Of a DNA stretch of 64,000 nucleotides, positions 8,261-17,904 are shown piece after piece. Origin of the DNA: CAXBCP01 sp047638395 (GTDB lineage: Bacteria > Pseudomonadota > Alphaproteobacteria > MPNO01 > UBA830); assembly GCA_047638395.1 (NCBI GenBank), contig JBLIMV010000010.1, positions 94,337 through 158,336 on the forward strand, written 5' to 3'. Under the pieces are notes generated by a model that did not search any database, was not told the DNA's origin, and saw only the letters and a list, made by a program, of their open reading frames with translations. The translations under genes were made by a program, and so were the position numbers. The number at the start of each line of letters is the position of its first letter. Position 1 is the first letter of the stretch.

Positions 8261-11200
8261 TGCTCTGGCCCTGGTTGGTGGAATTCTGAAGAGCTATGCT
8301 GACGATGGCGAATTCCTGTCGAATTTTGGAAACCAGCAGGCGCTCTGTGCCAACATCCTCCGTGTCCGCGCCAATCTCTAGTTCTTCGCATAAGGAGGAC
8401 AATTCCATGGCGCCAAGATTTGCGCTGGATGATTTCATCGAGTGAGCTGCCATACAGAGCGCCGCGCGATCGCGCGTGGAGAGTGCGTTTTCCATTGCGT
8501 CCAGATACTCCGGCGTGTTCGCCAGATAGAGCCTGACAAGTCGTTTCCATAAATCAGGCTTGTTCTCGCGTATTGGAGAGATGATGGCGTCGTCGAGACC
8601 GCTGGCTGCTTCTTCAATTTTGTCTGAACTGTCGGCTTTGCCCTGCGTGACCGGGGGGGCGTTCTCGGGCCGACCCAGAGATGCGGTCCCTCCGACATGC
8701 CGTGCGATGGTGGCGAACAGGCGCTTGGTATTGAACGGTTTTGAAAGGTAATCGTTCATCCCGACACCAATGAATTTTTCCCGGTCACCTGCCATCGCAT
8801 CTGCCGTCAATGCAATTATGGGAATTTCTGACACCGGGGCTGGAAGTTCACGAATTTTTCGCGTCGCCGTTGGACCGTCCATCTCGGGCATATGTACATC
8901 CATGAGAATGACATCGAAGTGAGCTTTCTGCACCGCTGAAACTGCTTCCAGTCCGTTCACAGCGATCGTCACCACATGGCCGGCGTCCTCAAGCGTCTGC
9001 CGGGCAATTTCCTGATTCACGGTGTTGTCTTCTGCGACGAGCACCGTGATCTGCCGCTCAAGTGGAACCGTGTCCCGCAAAGTACTGGGGCTTTTCTTGC
9101 TGGCGATTTCGTGCCGGTCGCCAATATCCAGATTAACCGTAAACCAGAAGCGAGATCCCTCGCCGATAGCGCTGTCCACGCCGATTTCTCCACCCATGAG
9201 TTCGGCAAGTTCTTTGCTGATAGCGAGGCCGAGGCCCGTGCCGCCGAACCGCCGTGTCGTGGATGAATCGGCCTGGGTAAATTTTTCGAAAATTCTATCC
9301 TGGGCCTGCGCATCTATACCGATACCGGTATCCGTGACCTCGAAGCGGAGAAGAGCGCGTGTGTCGTCGGTTTTAACACGCGATACTGAGACGTGGATTT
9401 GTCCTGATCGTGTGAATTTGACCGCATTGCCGACAATATTGATCAGAATCTGGCGTATTCGTTTTATGTCACCTATCAGAACCTGCGGTACGCCAGGCTC
9501 TATCTTGTTGCTGTATATCAGCCCCAACTGCTCGGCCCGCGATCCCATAAGAGCGGCAACCTCATCCAGCAGTTCTGCAACATCGAAATGAAGTTGTTCG
9601 AATTCAAAGCCACCAGCTTCAATTTTGGAAATGTCGAGAATATCGTTGAGCAGGCCAAGAAGAGCCTCGCCTGACAGGGTGATCATTTCCAGGCGTTCGC
9701 GCTGCTCGCTCGTCAGGTCTGAATCCAGCATCAAACCGGCCATCCCGAGTACACCGTTCATGGGCGTTCTCAATTCGTGGCTGGCAATGGCGAGGAATTC
9801 TGATTTTGCGATGCTCGCGGCCTGGCACGTTCTTTTTCATGCTCAAGACTGCGCTGGGTCATCTTGATTTCACTAATGTCAGCCCAGATTCCGACCGATC
9901 CGATCTGTTCGCCGCCGGCGGTAAGGAGCGGCGTGGCGTTGTTCAGGCACGGGATCAATGAGCCGTCGGGCCTTTGAAGTGAAATTTCGTAAGCGCCGGT
10001 TTGACCCCCGGACCGCCGGGCGATTTCCTTTCGAAATACCTCGGCATTGGTGTCATCCACGAAATCCATAATGCTTTTGCCGATAATTTCCTCGCGCGAT
10101 CGGCCTAGAATTTTACACATCGCCGGATTTACATCCGTTGTGCGTTTTTCAAGATCGATAAACCAGAAACCCTCCTGCGTCGTCGCCAGCAATGACGCCA
10201 TCAGATGTTGTTGCTCGGCCAGGGATTGTTCTGTTTTCTGTCGCTCCGTCACATCATAGAGCGTCGTGCAGACTGCACTCTGACCTTCCCAATCGACTAC
10301 GAAGGACCGGTTATTTGCCAGGAATTTCTCGCCGTTCTGGCGGAGGGCCTGGAAATCGTAATCCTTTGGCGCACGACGGCCCTCCAGGCGGGCCTGATGA
10401 TATCCCCAGATGCGCGCTCTTTCTTCCGGGGCGAGGAGTTCTTCTGTCGAAGGGATAGACATGAAATCGTTCAGCGTCCCGAAGCCATACATGTCGAGCA
10501 ATGTCTGGTTTGCATAGAGTGGCTTGAACCCTGCGTGGATATAGATTCCGGAACTGAAATTCTCGATCATGTCCCGGTGGTTTCTTTCGTTGTCCAGCAA
10601 TTGTTCGGTCCGACGCCGGACACGGTCCTCAAGTGACTGATTTAGTTCTCGAACTGCATTATTCGCCTGCGCAAGATTCCCTTCCCGGTCGGTTTCCCGT
10701 TCGATCATTTCATTGAACGCAACGATGATATCACCCAGCTCGTCTCCCTCCGGTGCGTTTACCGGCACGCGTTCACCGGTTTCGGAAATTCGCCGTATCG
10801 ATGCATGCAGCCGCGTCAACGGACGCCCGACGATGAGGCGGAACCCTGCAAGTGCGATGAGCAGTGAAATGACAAAGGCTGCGGCCACCAGCAGCATCTG
10901 GTGTGCGCGACGGGTTTTCGCAGCCGACAAAGTTTCCGCGTCGCTAAACCGAACAACCAGATTCAGGGCATTGTCGCGCCCGACGGGAAGTATCAGGCGG
11001 TTTCCGCCGTCGATATTTTTACATCCGATCCGGGCGGGAAGAGCTGCAATCAGTCGTTTCGTCTTCGCATCTACGAACTCGGCACAGAGCACCGCACGAT
11101 CGACTGCCAGATAAGAGAGCAGGTCGCCTGCCATCATTGAATTGTGATGCGCATGGTGCCCTGCCAACGACTCGGTAACACGCGCTGACAGGTTTCCGAT

Positions 11201-11359
11201 CCGCGCGGCAAGTGTGTCGCGGTCACTCTGGTTTTCGTATTGCGATAGAATGACGAACCCGACACTCGCAACGATCAGAAATGCCGGAACAAGGCAGATC
11301 AGGAATTTTGTGGACAGGCTGCGAAGTATTCTGGGAAGGCGAAGGCTGGTAAGGGACAT
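8253..11359 (-). pseudogene. Membrane PAS-hybrid sensor histidine kinase with REC and Hpt, one frameshift
   Basis: Layout: an N-terminal membrane helix (KFLICLVPAFLIVASVGFVI), a periplasmic sensor of ~110 residues, a second helix (MLLVAAAFVISLLIALAGF), HAMP, coiled coil, two PAS domains, HisKA (ASHELRTPMNG), HATPase (NIVGNAVKF, DTGIGID, GGTGLGLAIS), receiver (LVAEDNTVNQEI, VILMDVHMPEMDG) and C-terminal Hpt (MAAHSMKSSSANLG). The frame shifts just before HisKA, near 9813-9829. The first frame ends at 9770 in nonsense; adding one G would give ERAEAASIAKSEFLAIASHE, the expected sequence. The start at 11359 directly precedes the first helix. With REC and Hpt it is a full phosphorelay kinase, co-transcribed with the REC-HK gene. 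Confidence 0.85.
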
Positions 11360-11384
11360 GAACAAATTTAGATCTGGAGGAAAC

Positions 11385-11780
11385 TCAACTATTGGTCTTT
11401 CTGAATAGCTCAAGCCGTCGACGGTCGTCTACGACGGACTGAAAAACGATGTATCCGCCATTGCGGCGGGCAAGATAGAAATCGATATTCGCGTTCTTGC
11501 CGTTTCTGTCACGGAAATCCGCGCACAGCACGAAATATCTTCCTATCTGCAAAATCACTGGATGCACTGATACCGGATAGAGTTTTCTGACCCTACCCGT
11601 AGTTCTATTCAGATGGAGATAGGCGTCGTCGATGAGCCGGCTGTTGATATGTCGCTGCATGGTTGCCTGCAGGGCAACTTTTTCAGCAATTCCCACAGCG
11701 TCAGCGTCAGTGTCGGCAGCGGCAAATGACGCACTCCACAGGAGGACGGCCGTTGCCGCGAGTAAGCGCAGCGTATTCAT
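11385..11780 (-). CDS. Secreted protein of unknown function, upstream of the sensor kinase
   Basis: 131 residues from the ATG at 11780. It starts with a clear Sec signal peptide (MNTLRLLAATAVLLWSASFA-AAD), which is why this start is preferred over an upstream one at 11828. The mature part is small and mixed, with no recognised family. It ends 25 bases before the kinase start, so it heads a three-gene operon (exported protein, membrane hybrid kinase, REC-kinase). It could act as a periplasmic ligand-binding partner for the kinase sensor domain. That idea comes from position only. Confidence 0.7.
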   Translation of the reverse strand: MNTLRLLAATAVLLWSASFAAADTDADAVGIAEKVALQATMQRHINSRLIDDAYLHLNRTTGRVRKLYPVSVHPVILQIGRYFVLCADFRDRNGKNANIDFYLARRNGGYIVFQSVVDDRRRLELFRKTNS

Positions 11781-11857
11781 TGAGTATTCATCCGGAGAGG
11801 AAACAAGCTTGTCGCGCAGTATCGCCACCGGTCGTTAATCAAACGTTAACCGTATGA

Positions 11858-13036
11858 TTAATCCTCGAAAGGCAGACCCGCATATTGCTCGGCGAGTGCT
11901 GCCATCGCGATTTCCGACTTTGACAGGTAGGCGAGCTCGTCTTCGCGGGTGCGCTGATCGAACGGATCGTCGTCCGGGAATTTATGCAGCAGACAGGTCA
12001 GGTGCCAGGACAGGCGTTCTGCGTTCCAGATCCGCCGCAGTGCCATATCGGAATAGCCGTCGAGATAGGTATCGTTGTTTTTGCCGTAATGTTCGATCAG
12101 GCCGCGTGACAGGTAGTAGACGTCCGAAAATGCGAGGTTGAGCCCTTTGGCGCCGGTCGGCGGCACGATATGCGCCGCATCTCCGGCCAGAAAAAGCCGG
12201 CCATGCCGCATCGGCTCGGCCACGAAACTGCGAAGCGGGGCGATCGATTTTTCGATGGACGGCCCGGTTTCGATTGCGTCGGCGATGTCTTTGGGAAAAC
12301 GAGCTTTCAGCTCTTCCCAGAACCGGTCGTCCGGCCATTGGTCTAGACTGTCGTTCAGGTCGCACTGGATGTAGTAGCGGCTGAGCCGTTCATTGCGCTG
12401 CGATGCCAGCGCGAAGCCGCGTTCATGATTGGCATAGATGATGTCGGGCAGCGGCGCGGTCTCGGACATGATCGCAAGCCAGCCGAACGGATAGCCTTTT
12501 TCGTATACCTGCATCAGATCGGCCGGAATGGATTTGCGGCTGACACCGTGAAATCCGTCGCACCCGGCAATGTAGTCGCAGTCGATACGCTGTTCCTTAC
12601 CGTCCTTCGTGAAGGTGACATAGGGCGCATCCGTCGTCATATCGTGCGGCTGAACGTTCTCGGCCTCGTCGATGATCTGTCCGCCGGCCTTGTCGCGCGC
12701 CGCATAGAGGTCTTCGGTGATGGCGGTCTGGCCATAGGCCGTCATGTCCCGCCCGGTATATTTTTTGGTGTCGATCAGCAGTTTTTCGCTGCCGGCCCAG
12801 ACGATATACGTCCCGTCATGGGGCTTGCCTTCGCGGTCCAGGCGCTCGCCGAGCCCCATAGAGCGCAGCATGTCGACCGAGCCGGCTTCAAGCACGCCGG
12901 CACGGATACGGCTGAGCACATAGGCACGGCTCCGTTGTTCAACAACGATGTTGTCAACGCCGTTCAGGTCCAGGATGTGGGATAGCAGCAGGCCTGCCGG
13001 CCCGCCGCCGATGATGGCAACGCGTGTTTTTTCCAT
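11858..13036 (-). CDS. pobA: 4-hydroxybenzoate 3-monooxygenase
   Basis: Flavoprotein hydroxylase converting 4-hydroxybenzoate to protocatechuate with NAD(P)H and O2. The 392 residues match the usual ~394 of PobA. It shows the FAD motif IIGGGPAGLLLSHIL at the N-terminus, the family-typical VEQRSRAYVLSRIRAGVLE, the DG motif (AGCDGFHGVSR) and the late GD motif (FLAGDAAHIVPPTGAKGLN). CGGGAAG precedes the ATG. It is the last gene of the operon SDR-ligA-ligB-pobA and supplies the substrate of the ring-cleavage enzyme encoded just upstream, which strongly supports the assignment. Confidence 0.93.
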   Translation of the reverse strand: MEKTRVAIIGGGPAGLLLSHILDLNGVDNIVVEQRSRAYVLSRIRAGVLEAGSVDMLRSMGLGERLDREGKPHDGTYIVWAGSEKLLIDTKKYTGRDMTAYGQTAITEDLYAARDKAGGQIIDEAENVQPHDMTTDAPYVTFTKDGKEQRIDCDYIAGCDGFHGVSRKSIPADLMQVYEKGYPFGWLAIMSETAPLPDIIYANHERGFALASQRNERLSRYYIQCDLNDSLDQWPDDRFWEELKARFPKDIADAIETGPSIEKSIAPLRSFVAEPMRHGRLFLAGDAAHIVPPTGAKGLNLAFSDVYYLSRGLIEHYGKNNDTYLDGYSDMALRRIWNAERLSWHLTCLLHKFPDDDPFDQRTREDELAYLSKSEIAMAALAEQYAGLPFED

Positions 13037-13077
13037 AGTGGTCTTCCCGTCTAGTCAGGCTTTTCAGAGGCTGGTGT

Positions 13078-13920
13078 CTAAACCGCTTCTTCGAGAGCGA
13101 TCAGCCCCATACCCGTGGTCATTGGCGCATAGTAGTTGCGATGAACCTGGCGCAGCGGCGCACCGTCCAGCGCTCCGCGCATGGTGAGCCACATGATCAG
13201 TTCGACAGCTTCGGCGCCGGCGTCTTCCATGATCTTCTGATGGGTCAGCTCGGTGAGCGCCATCGGATCGGTTTCGATCTTGTCGAGAAAGTCCTTATCG
13301 AAGTCGCTATTGAGGAAGCCGAACCGCGCACCGTTCAGCTGATGCGACATACCGCCGGTACCGAGGATGACGACTTTCGTATCTTTCGGGTAACTTTCGA
13401 CCGCCTTGCGGATCGCCTGGCCGAGCTTCCAGCAGCGTAGCGCCGTCGGCAGCGGGTGCTGAATGACATTGACGGCCACCGGTACCACTTTGACCGGCCA
13501 GTCCGGATCATGGTCCCAGCACAAATGCATCGGCACCATGAAACCGTGTTCGACTGCCATTTCCTGGCACACTGTGATGTCGAATTCGTTGTACACAAGC
13601 TCGTTGCAGAGATGCCACGAGAAATCTGTGTCGCCGGGGAAGTCGGGCAGGGGGCGTCGGCCCCATCCTTCGTCGCCGACCGGATATACTTCCGCGGCGC
13701 CAACGGCAAATGTCGGGTACTTGTCGAAGAAGAAGTCGCCACCGTGGTCGTTATAGACCACGATCGCGACGTCCGGCTTGATTTCCTTCAGCCAGTCTTT
13801 AACCGGCTCATACGCATCGAAAAGCGGCTTCCAGTCGGGTTCCTGTGTGCGTCCCTGGTCGTAGACGACGCCGATCGACGGGACGTGCGAGGTGCCGATA
13901 CCGGCAATGATCTTTCCCAT
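13078..13920 (-). CDS. ligB: Protocatechuate 4,5-dioxygenase beta (catalytic) subunit
   Basis: Class III extradiol dioxygenase subunit, 280 residues, predicted to open protocatechuate between C4 and C5. His12 (GTSHVPSIG) and His59 (YNDHGGDFF) stand where the Fe(II) ligands of LigB lie, and the Glu in AEAVELIMWL fits the third. An AAAGGAT ribosome site precedes the ATG, 12 bases after the ligA stop. It is paired with its alpha subunit and lies upstream of pobA, so protocatechuate is the likely substrate, though related dioxygenases can use gallate. The later pathway genes (ligC, ligI, ligJ) are not in the window. Confidence 0.92.
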   Translation of the reverse strand: MGKIIAGIGTSHVPSIGVVYDQGRTQEPDWKPLFDAYEPVKDWLKEIKPDVAIVVYNDHGGDFFFDKYPTFAVGAAEVYPVGDEGWGRRPLPDFPGDTDFSWHLCNELVYNEFDITVCQEMAVEHGFMVPMHLCWDHDPDWPVKVVPVAVNVIQHPLPTALRCWKLGQAIRKAVESYPKDTKVVILGTGGMSHQLNGARFGFLNSDFDKDFLDKIETDPMALTELTHQKIMEDAGAEAVELIMWLTMRGALDGAPLRQVHRNYYAPMTTGMGLIALEEAV

Positions 13921-13932
13921 TATTGGTATCCT

Positions 13933-14295
13933 TTACTTTGCGCCCGCGGCATTCCGCGTCGCGAGAAATTCTTCATAGGTCTGACCGCGCTGGTGTGCGC
14001 CGATCTGGTATAGCCCTGCGCCGATCACCGCGCCGATTTTCATGATCATGTAAATATTGCCGCCATGCTCATCCATGATGGCGCGCCAGTCGCGGTCCCG
14101 GATGAGTTGTTTTTCTTCTTCGGTCAGGTCCGCTGCGGAAAGAGCGGATTCTTCGTCTGCCAGAAAGGCTTCGCGGTTTGCCGGTTTGACCAGCGACATG
14201 GCAAATTTGTTCAGGCGGTACCCACGCTGTGTCTGCTCGGAATCGAAGATTTTGGTGTCCTCTATTGGACGGGTGGGGTCTACCTGTTTGGCCAT
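13933..14295 (-). CDS. ligA: Protocatechuate 4,5-dioxygenase alpha subunit
   Basis: Small helical subunit, 120 residues, of the LigAB type. Typical stretches are IFDSEQTQRGYRLNKFAMSL near the N-terminus and LIRDRDWRAIMDEHGGNIYMIMKIGAVIG in the middle. It has no catalytic residues of its own and forms the lid of the active site in the LigAB complex. The ATG at 14295 is preferred over one four codons upstream because GGTGAG lies before it. It is followed closely by ligB. A spacer of ~120 bases with palindromes separates it from the SDR stop, so a promoter for ligA-ligB-pobA may lie there. Confidence 0.9.
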   Translation of the reverse strand: MAKQVDPTRPIEDTKIFDSEQTQRGYRLNKFAMSLVKPANREAFLADEESALSAADLTEEEKQLIRDRDWRAIMDEHGGNIYMIMKIGAVIGAGLYQIGAHQRGQTYEEFLATRNAAGAK

Positions 14296-14314
14296 CGGTG
14301 TTCTCACCTATTGG

Positions 14315-14343
14315 TATCAAATGATATTTGTATATTTACACAA
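14315..14343. promoter_or_regulatory. Operator-like palindromes upstream of ligA
   Basis: Two adjacent inverted repeats lie 20-48 bases before the ligA start: TATCAAATGATA (arms TATCA/TGATA) and TTGTATATTTACACAA (arms TTGT/ACAA). The local AT-richness contrasts with the flanking genes. They look like a regulator site (GntR- or IclR-type controllers often govern pob/lig operons), but no such regulator gene is present in the window. Confidence 0.4.
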
Positions 14344-14415
14344 GTCTGGCTGCAACGACAACCCGGGACACCAGGACAATAACACAAATCTTGTCGCCGG
14401 ATCGGGCAGGGATCG

Positions 14416-15171
14416 CTAATTCATCGCCGACCCGCCATCGACGGCGAGCACCTGGCCAGTGATAAAGTCACTTTCTGCGCTGGCGAGAAAAATACAGGCA
14501 CCGACGACATCTTCGGGCACCTGTTCACGCTTGATGGCGCGGGTCGCTGTACCCATCGCAATCATACCGCGGAGTTCTTCCTGTTCGATCACGTTGTCGG
14601 TCATGATACCGCCCGGGGCAATGGTATTGGCGCGTATACCGGCATCGCCGAGTTCGCGGGCGACAGAACGCGTGAACGAGATCACGGCGCCCTTGGACGT
14701 GTCGTAATGGAGCAGGTTCGTGTAACCCTTAAGCGCGCGTCCGGAAGAGATATTGATGATCTTGCCGTACCCTTGTTCGGTCATTTGCGGGACGACCGCT
14801 TTGGTGCACAGGAACATACCGTTGATGTTCACGTCCAAAACCTTGTCCCACTCGGTCTTGCTGATTTCCATGATCGGTTTCTGGCCGACATGGACCCAGA
14901 GTGCGGCATTGTTCACCAGTATATCTATCCGCCCGAAGGCATCGATGGTTTGAGTGGCCATGTCGGCACAGGCAGCTTCATCTGTCACGTCCGTCCGGAT
15001 TGCCATCACTGTGCCGCCGGCGGCCGCGATTTCGGCGACCAACGCGTCTGCCGGTGCGACGTCGGCGATGACGACCTTGGCACCCTCGGTGGCAAATGCG
15101 CGGGCATAGGCAGCGCCGATACCCTGTGCCCCGCCGGTGATGATGGCGACCCTGTTTTCTAGCCTCGACAT
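14416..15171 (-). CDS. Short-chain dehydrogenase/reductase (SDR)
   Basis: NAD(P)-dependent oxidoreductase of 251 residues. It has the Rossmann motif ITGGAQGIG, NNAALW in place of the usual NNAG, and the catalytic Tyr-x3-Lys in HYDTSKGAV, with the family-final AVDGGSAMN. The ATG at 15171 is preceded by AAGGAG at ideal spacing; longer in-frame starts are not supported. It is the first gene before ligA-ligB-pobA on the same strand. Its role there is not clear, because the usual next enzyme after LigAB (LigC) is not an SDR. It may act on an alcohol or aldehyde side chain of an aromatic upstream of 4-hydroxybenzoate (inference). Confidence 0.88.
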   Translation of the reverse strand: MSRLENRVAIITGGAQGIGAAYARAFATEGAKVVIADVAPADALVAEIAAAGGTVMAIRTDVTDEAACADMATQTIDAFGRIDILVNNAALWVHVGQKPIMEISKTEWDKVLDVNINGMFLCTKAVVPQMTEQGYGKIINISSGRALKGYTNLLHYDTSKGAVISFTRSVARELGDAGIRANTIAPGGIMTDNVIEQEELRGMIAMGTATRAIKREQVPEDVVGACIFLASAESDFITGQVLAVDGGSAMN

Positions 15172-15552
15172 GTTCCGTTCTCCTTTATGAACCAAAATGA
15201 TCTTCGGCCAGTCAGCGGCCAATGGCGGTAAGACGTTCATCCCCGTCGAACTGGCCGAGAACATCCATCCTGATCAGTGCATCATCCACCGCTAACGTGG
15301 GTTTCAGGAATCTTTATCGCAGTTATACAGATAGGTTTCTGTTCGAACAAAAGGCGGGCCGAGAATTTGCACCTGGGGAAAATCTTGCGTGATAAGCCGG
15401 GCACCGCGGAGCCTTCGCCCAAGGCTTGACGGTGTGACCGTTTCACTATCCACTACACGCTGCAACAAGGTCGCGCACTGGCCTGCCAGTGCGGGCGACG
15501 GCAAAAATTTTTCAATAAACGATTTTGACGCATTGACCGTGTTGTACCGCCC
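15172..15552. other. Intergenic region between SDR and fbiC
   Basis: About 380 bases between divergent genes. I see the AAGGAG site of the SDR gene and no RNA gene or strong hairpin. A 66-codon minus-strand frame here (15304-15504) has no ribosome site or recognisable motif. Promoters for both neighbours should lie here, but none is obvious. Confidence 0.4.
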
Positions 15553-17904
15553 ATGAAACTCGACCCATTTTCCATAGATGCCGACGACCTATTGTCGACG
15601 GCGATACGCCTCCGCGACGTCGGTTACGGCGATATTGTTACGTACAGTCCGAAGGTCTTTATCCCACTGACGAAGCTGTGCCGGGATGTCTGCCACTACT
15701 GCACGTTCGCGCATCCGCCGGTGGCGGGAGAACGGGCTTTTCTGGCCGCAGACGAGGTGCTGTCGATTGCCCGGGCAGGAGCGGCTGCGGGATGCACGGA
15801 GGCGCTATTCACGCTCGGCGACAAACCTGAACAGAGGTATCGTGTCGCGCGCGAGGAGCTTCACGCACTGGGTCATGAGACGACGATATCCTATCTCGCG
15901 GAGATGGCAGGGCTTGTGCTTGCCGAGACCGGGCTGCTGCCGCACCTGAACCCGGGTGTGATGACGGCCGACGACATTGCCCTGCTGCGCCCTGTTTCGG
16001 CATCGATGGGTCTGATGCTGGAGGGCATCGCGCCGAGCCAGTCGGCACGTGGTGGGCCGCATTTCGGGTCGCCCGATAAAGACCCGGCGGCGAGGTTGGA
16101 AACGCTTCGCCTCGCAGGCGAAGCGCGGGTGCCGATGACCACCGGTATCCTGATCGGGATCGGGGAGACGCGGGAAGAACGCGTTGCGGCACTCGAGGCC
16201 ATTCAACGATTAAATGACCGTTACGGTCATATCCAGGAAATCATCATCCAGAACTTTCGCGCCAAACCGGGCACGAAGATGGCAGACGCGCCGGAGCCGG
16301 ATCTGGACGAGCTCTGCTGGACCATCGCGGTGGCGCGCGGCCTATTTGGCGCCGAAATGTCGATCCAGGCACCTCCCAATCTGAGCGGCGACGGTTTCGG
16401 CGCGCTGATCGATGCCGGGATCAATGATTGGGGCGGAGTTTCGCCGGTCACGCCCGATCACGTAAACCCGGAGGCACCCTGGCCAGAGGTGACCCGTCTG
16501 CGCGAAGGAACGGCCACGAAGGGTAAAGTTCTGGCGGCACGATTGCCGGTTTATCCCAGGTATGTTTTTGATACCGGTTGGCTGGACGATGCCGTGCGAC
16601 CTGCCGTCTTGCGGGCAATGGATGCAGACGGTCTGGCCCGGGATGATCTGTGGTCGCCGGGTGATTCCGACGTCGTGCCGGTAACGCCGGCGCTGATCGG
16701 GGGAGACGGGCACCGGGTCCGTAAGCTGATTGACCGCGCCGTGGCCGGCGACCGCCTGGAAGAATTCGAAATCGAGACGCTTCTGACGGCAAGGGGAGAC
16801 GCCTATGGCGAGGTTATCTCTGCGGCGGATGCAGTTCGGCAGGCCGTTAGTGGCGACGTCGTCACCTATGTTGTGAACCGCAATATCAATTACACGAATG
16901 TCTGTGGGTATCGTTGCGGATTTTGCGCGTTCTCGAAGGGGCGCCTGAGCGCGAACCTGCGGGGGGCGCCCTACGATCTTGCGCTGGATGAAATTTCACG
17001 GCGCGCAGCCGAAGCCTGGGACCGCGGCGCGACCGAGGTCTGCCTTCAGGGCGGCATTCATCCTGATTATACGGGAGATACCTATCTGTCGATTGTCCGC
17101 GCCGTGAAGGCAGTGACACCGGATATGCATATCCATGCGTTTTCCCCGCTGGAGATTTCGCAGGGCGCCGCCACGCTGGGCCTGTCGGTGGCGGACTATC
17201 TGATGGCCCTGAAAGAGGCCGGGCTTGGCTCGCTGCCGGGCACAGCGGCTGAAATTCTGGACGACGAGATTCGGGCCGTTCTTTGCGCCGACAAACTGTC
17301 GACGGATGAATGGTTGGCCGTCATTAATACAGCGCATGAAGTCGGTTTACGGACGACGGCAACGATTATGCACGGCCACCTCGAACGCCCGGTCCACCAT
17401 GCGCGGCATCTATTGCGTATCCGAGGTCAGCAGGAAAAAACCGGTGGCTTTACCGAGTTCGTGCCGTTGCCGTTCGTGCACATGGAAGCGCCGATCTATC
17501 TCAAGGGAATTGCGCGGAAGGGACCGACATTCCGCGAAACGGTCCTGCTGCACGCGGTTGCCCGGCTTGCGCTCAATCCGGTCATTCCTAATATCCAGAC
17601 AAGCTGGGTGAAGCTGGGCACCGTCGGCGCCGAGGCATGTCTGGCGGCCGGGGTGAATGATCTGGGCGGAACGTTGATGAACGAATCCATATCGCGCGCT
17701 GCCGGTGCCGCACACGGTCAGGAATTCGCGCCTGCCGATATTCAGACGCTGGCCCGCAAGCTTGGCCGTACACCGCGTCAACGCAGCACGCTCTACGGAG
17801 ACGTTGACCCCGGGCGGCAGGAGGCTGCGAGAGCACCCGAACCGCTCACCGAGCCAGTACAGACACCAGCCGCCAAATTTGCCCACGGAGTTGCCGCAGA
17901 ATGA
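15553..17904 (+). CDS. fbiC: FO synthase (fused CofG/CofH), F420 biosynthesis
   Basis: Two-domain radical-SAM enzyme of 783 residues that builds FO, the deazaflavin chromophore of coenzyme F420, from 5-amino-6-ribitylaminouracil and tyrosine. The N-terminal CofG half carries the [4Fe-4S] motif C43-x3-C47-x2-C50 (LCRDVCHYCTF). The C-terminal CofH half carries C451-x3-C455-x2-C458 (NVCGYRCGFCAFSKG). Length and domain order match actinobacterial FbiC rather than separate CofG and CofH. The stop overlaps the start of the NADP-F420 reductase-like gene by four bases. Both cysteine clusters are intact, so it should be active. The other F420 genes (cofC, cofD, cofE) are not in this window. Confidence 0.95.
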   Translation: MKLDPFSIDADDLLSTAIRLRDVGYGDIVTYSPKVFIPLTKLCRDVCHYCTFAHPPVAGERAFLAADEVLSIARAGAAAGCTEALFTLGDKPEQRYRVAREELHALGHETTISYLAEMAGLVLAETGLLPHLNPGVMTADDIALLRPVSASMGLMLEGIAPSQSARGGPHFGSPDKDPAARLETLRLAGEARVPMTTGILIGIGETREERVAALEAIQRLNDRYGHIQEIIIQNFRAKPGTKMADAPEPDLDELCWTIAVARGLFGAEMSIQAPPNLSGDGFGALIDAGINDWGGVSPVTPDHVNPEAPWPEVTRLREGTATKGKVLAARLPVYPRYVFDTGWLDDAVRPAVLRAMDADGLARDDLWSPGDSDVVPVTPALIGGDGHRVRKLIDRAVAGDRLEEFEIETLLTARGDAYGEVISAADAVRQAVSGDVVTYVVNRNINYTNVCGYRCGFCAFSKGRLSANLRGAPYDLALDEISRRAAEAWDRGATEVCLQGGIHPDYTGDTYLSIVRAVKAVTPDMHIHAFSPLEISQGAATLGLSVADYLMALKEAGLGSLPGTAAEILDDEIRAVLCADKLSTDEWLAVINTAHEVGLRTTATIMHGHLERPVHHARHLLRIRGQQEKTGGFTEFVPLPFVHMEAPIYLKGIARKGPTFRETVLLHAVARLALNPVIPNIQTSWVKLGTVGAEACLAAGVNDLGGTLMNESISRAAGAAHGQEFAPADIQTLARKLGRTPRQRSTLYGDVDPGRQEAARAPEPLTEPVQTPAAKFAHGVAAE

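Noticed and set aside
15304..15504. 66-codon minus-strand reading frame in the SDR-fbiC spacer
   Set aside because: No ribosome site, no recognised motif and an odd composition; nothing supports translation. A tRNA was considered because of GTTCGAAC at about 15343, but the flanking bases do not pair as a T stem.
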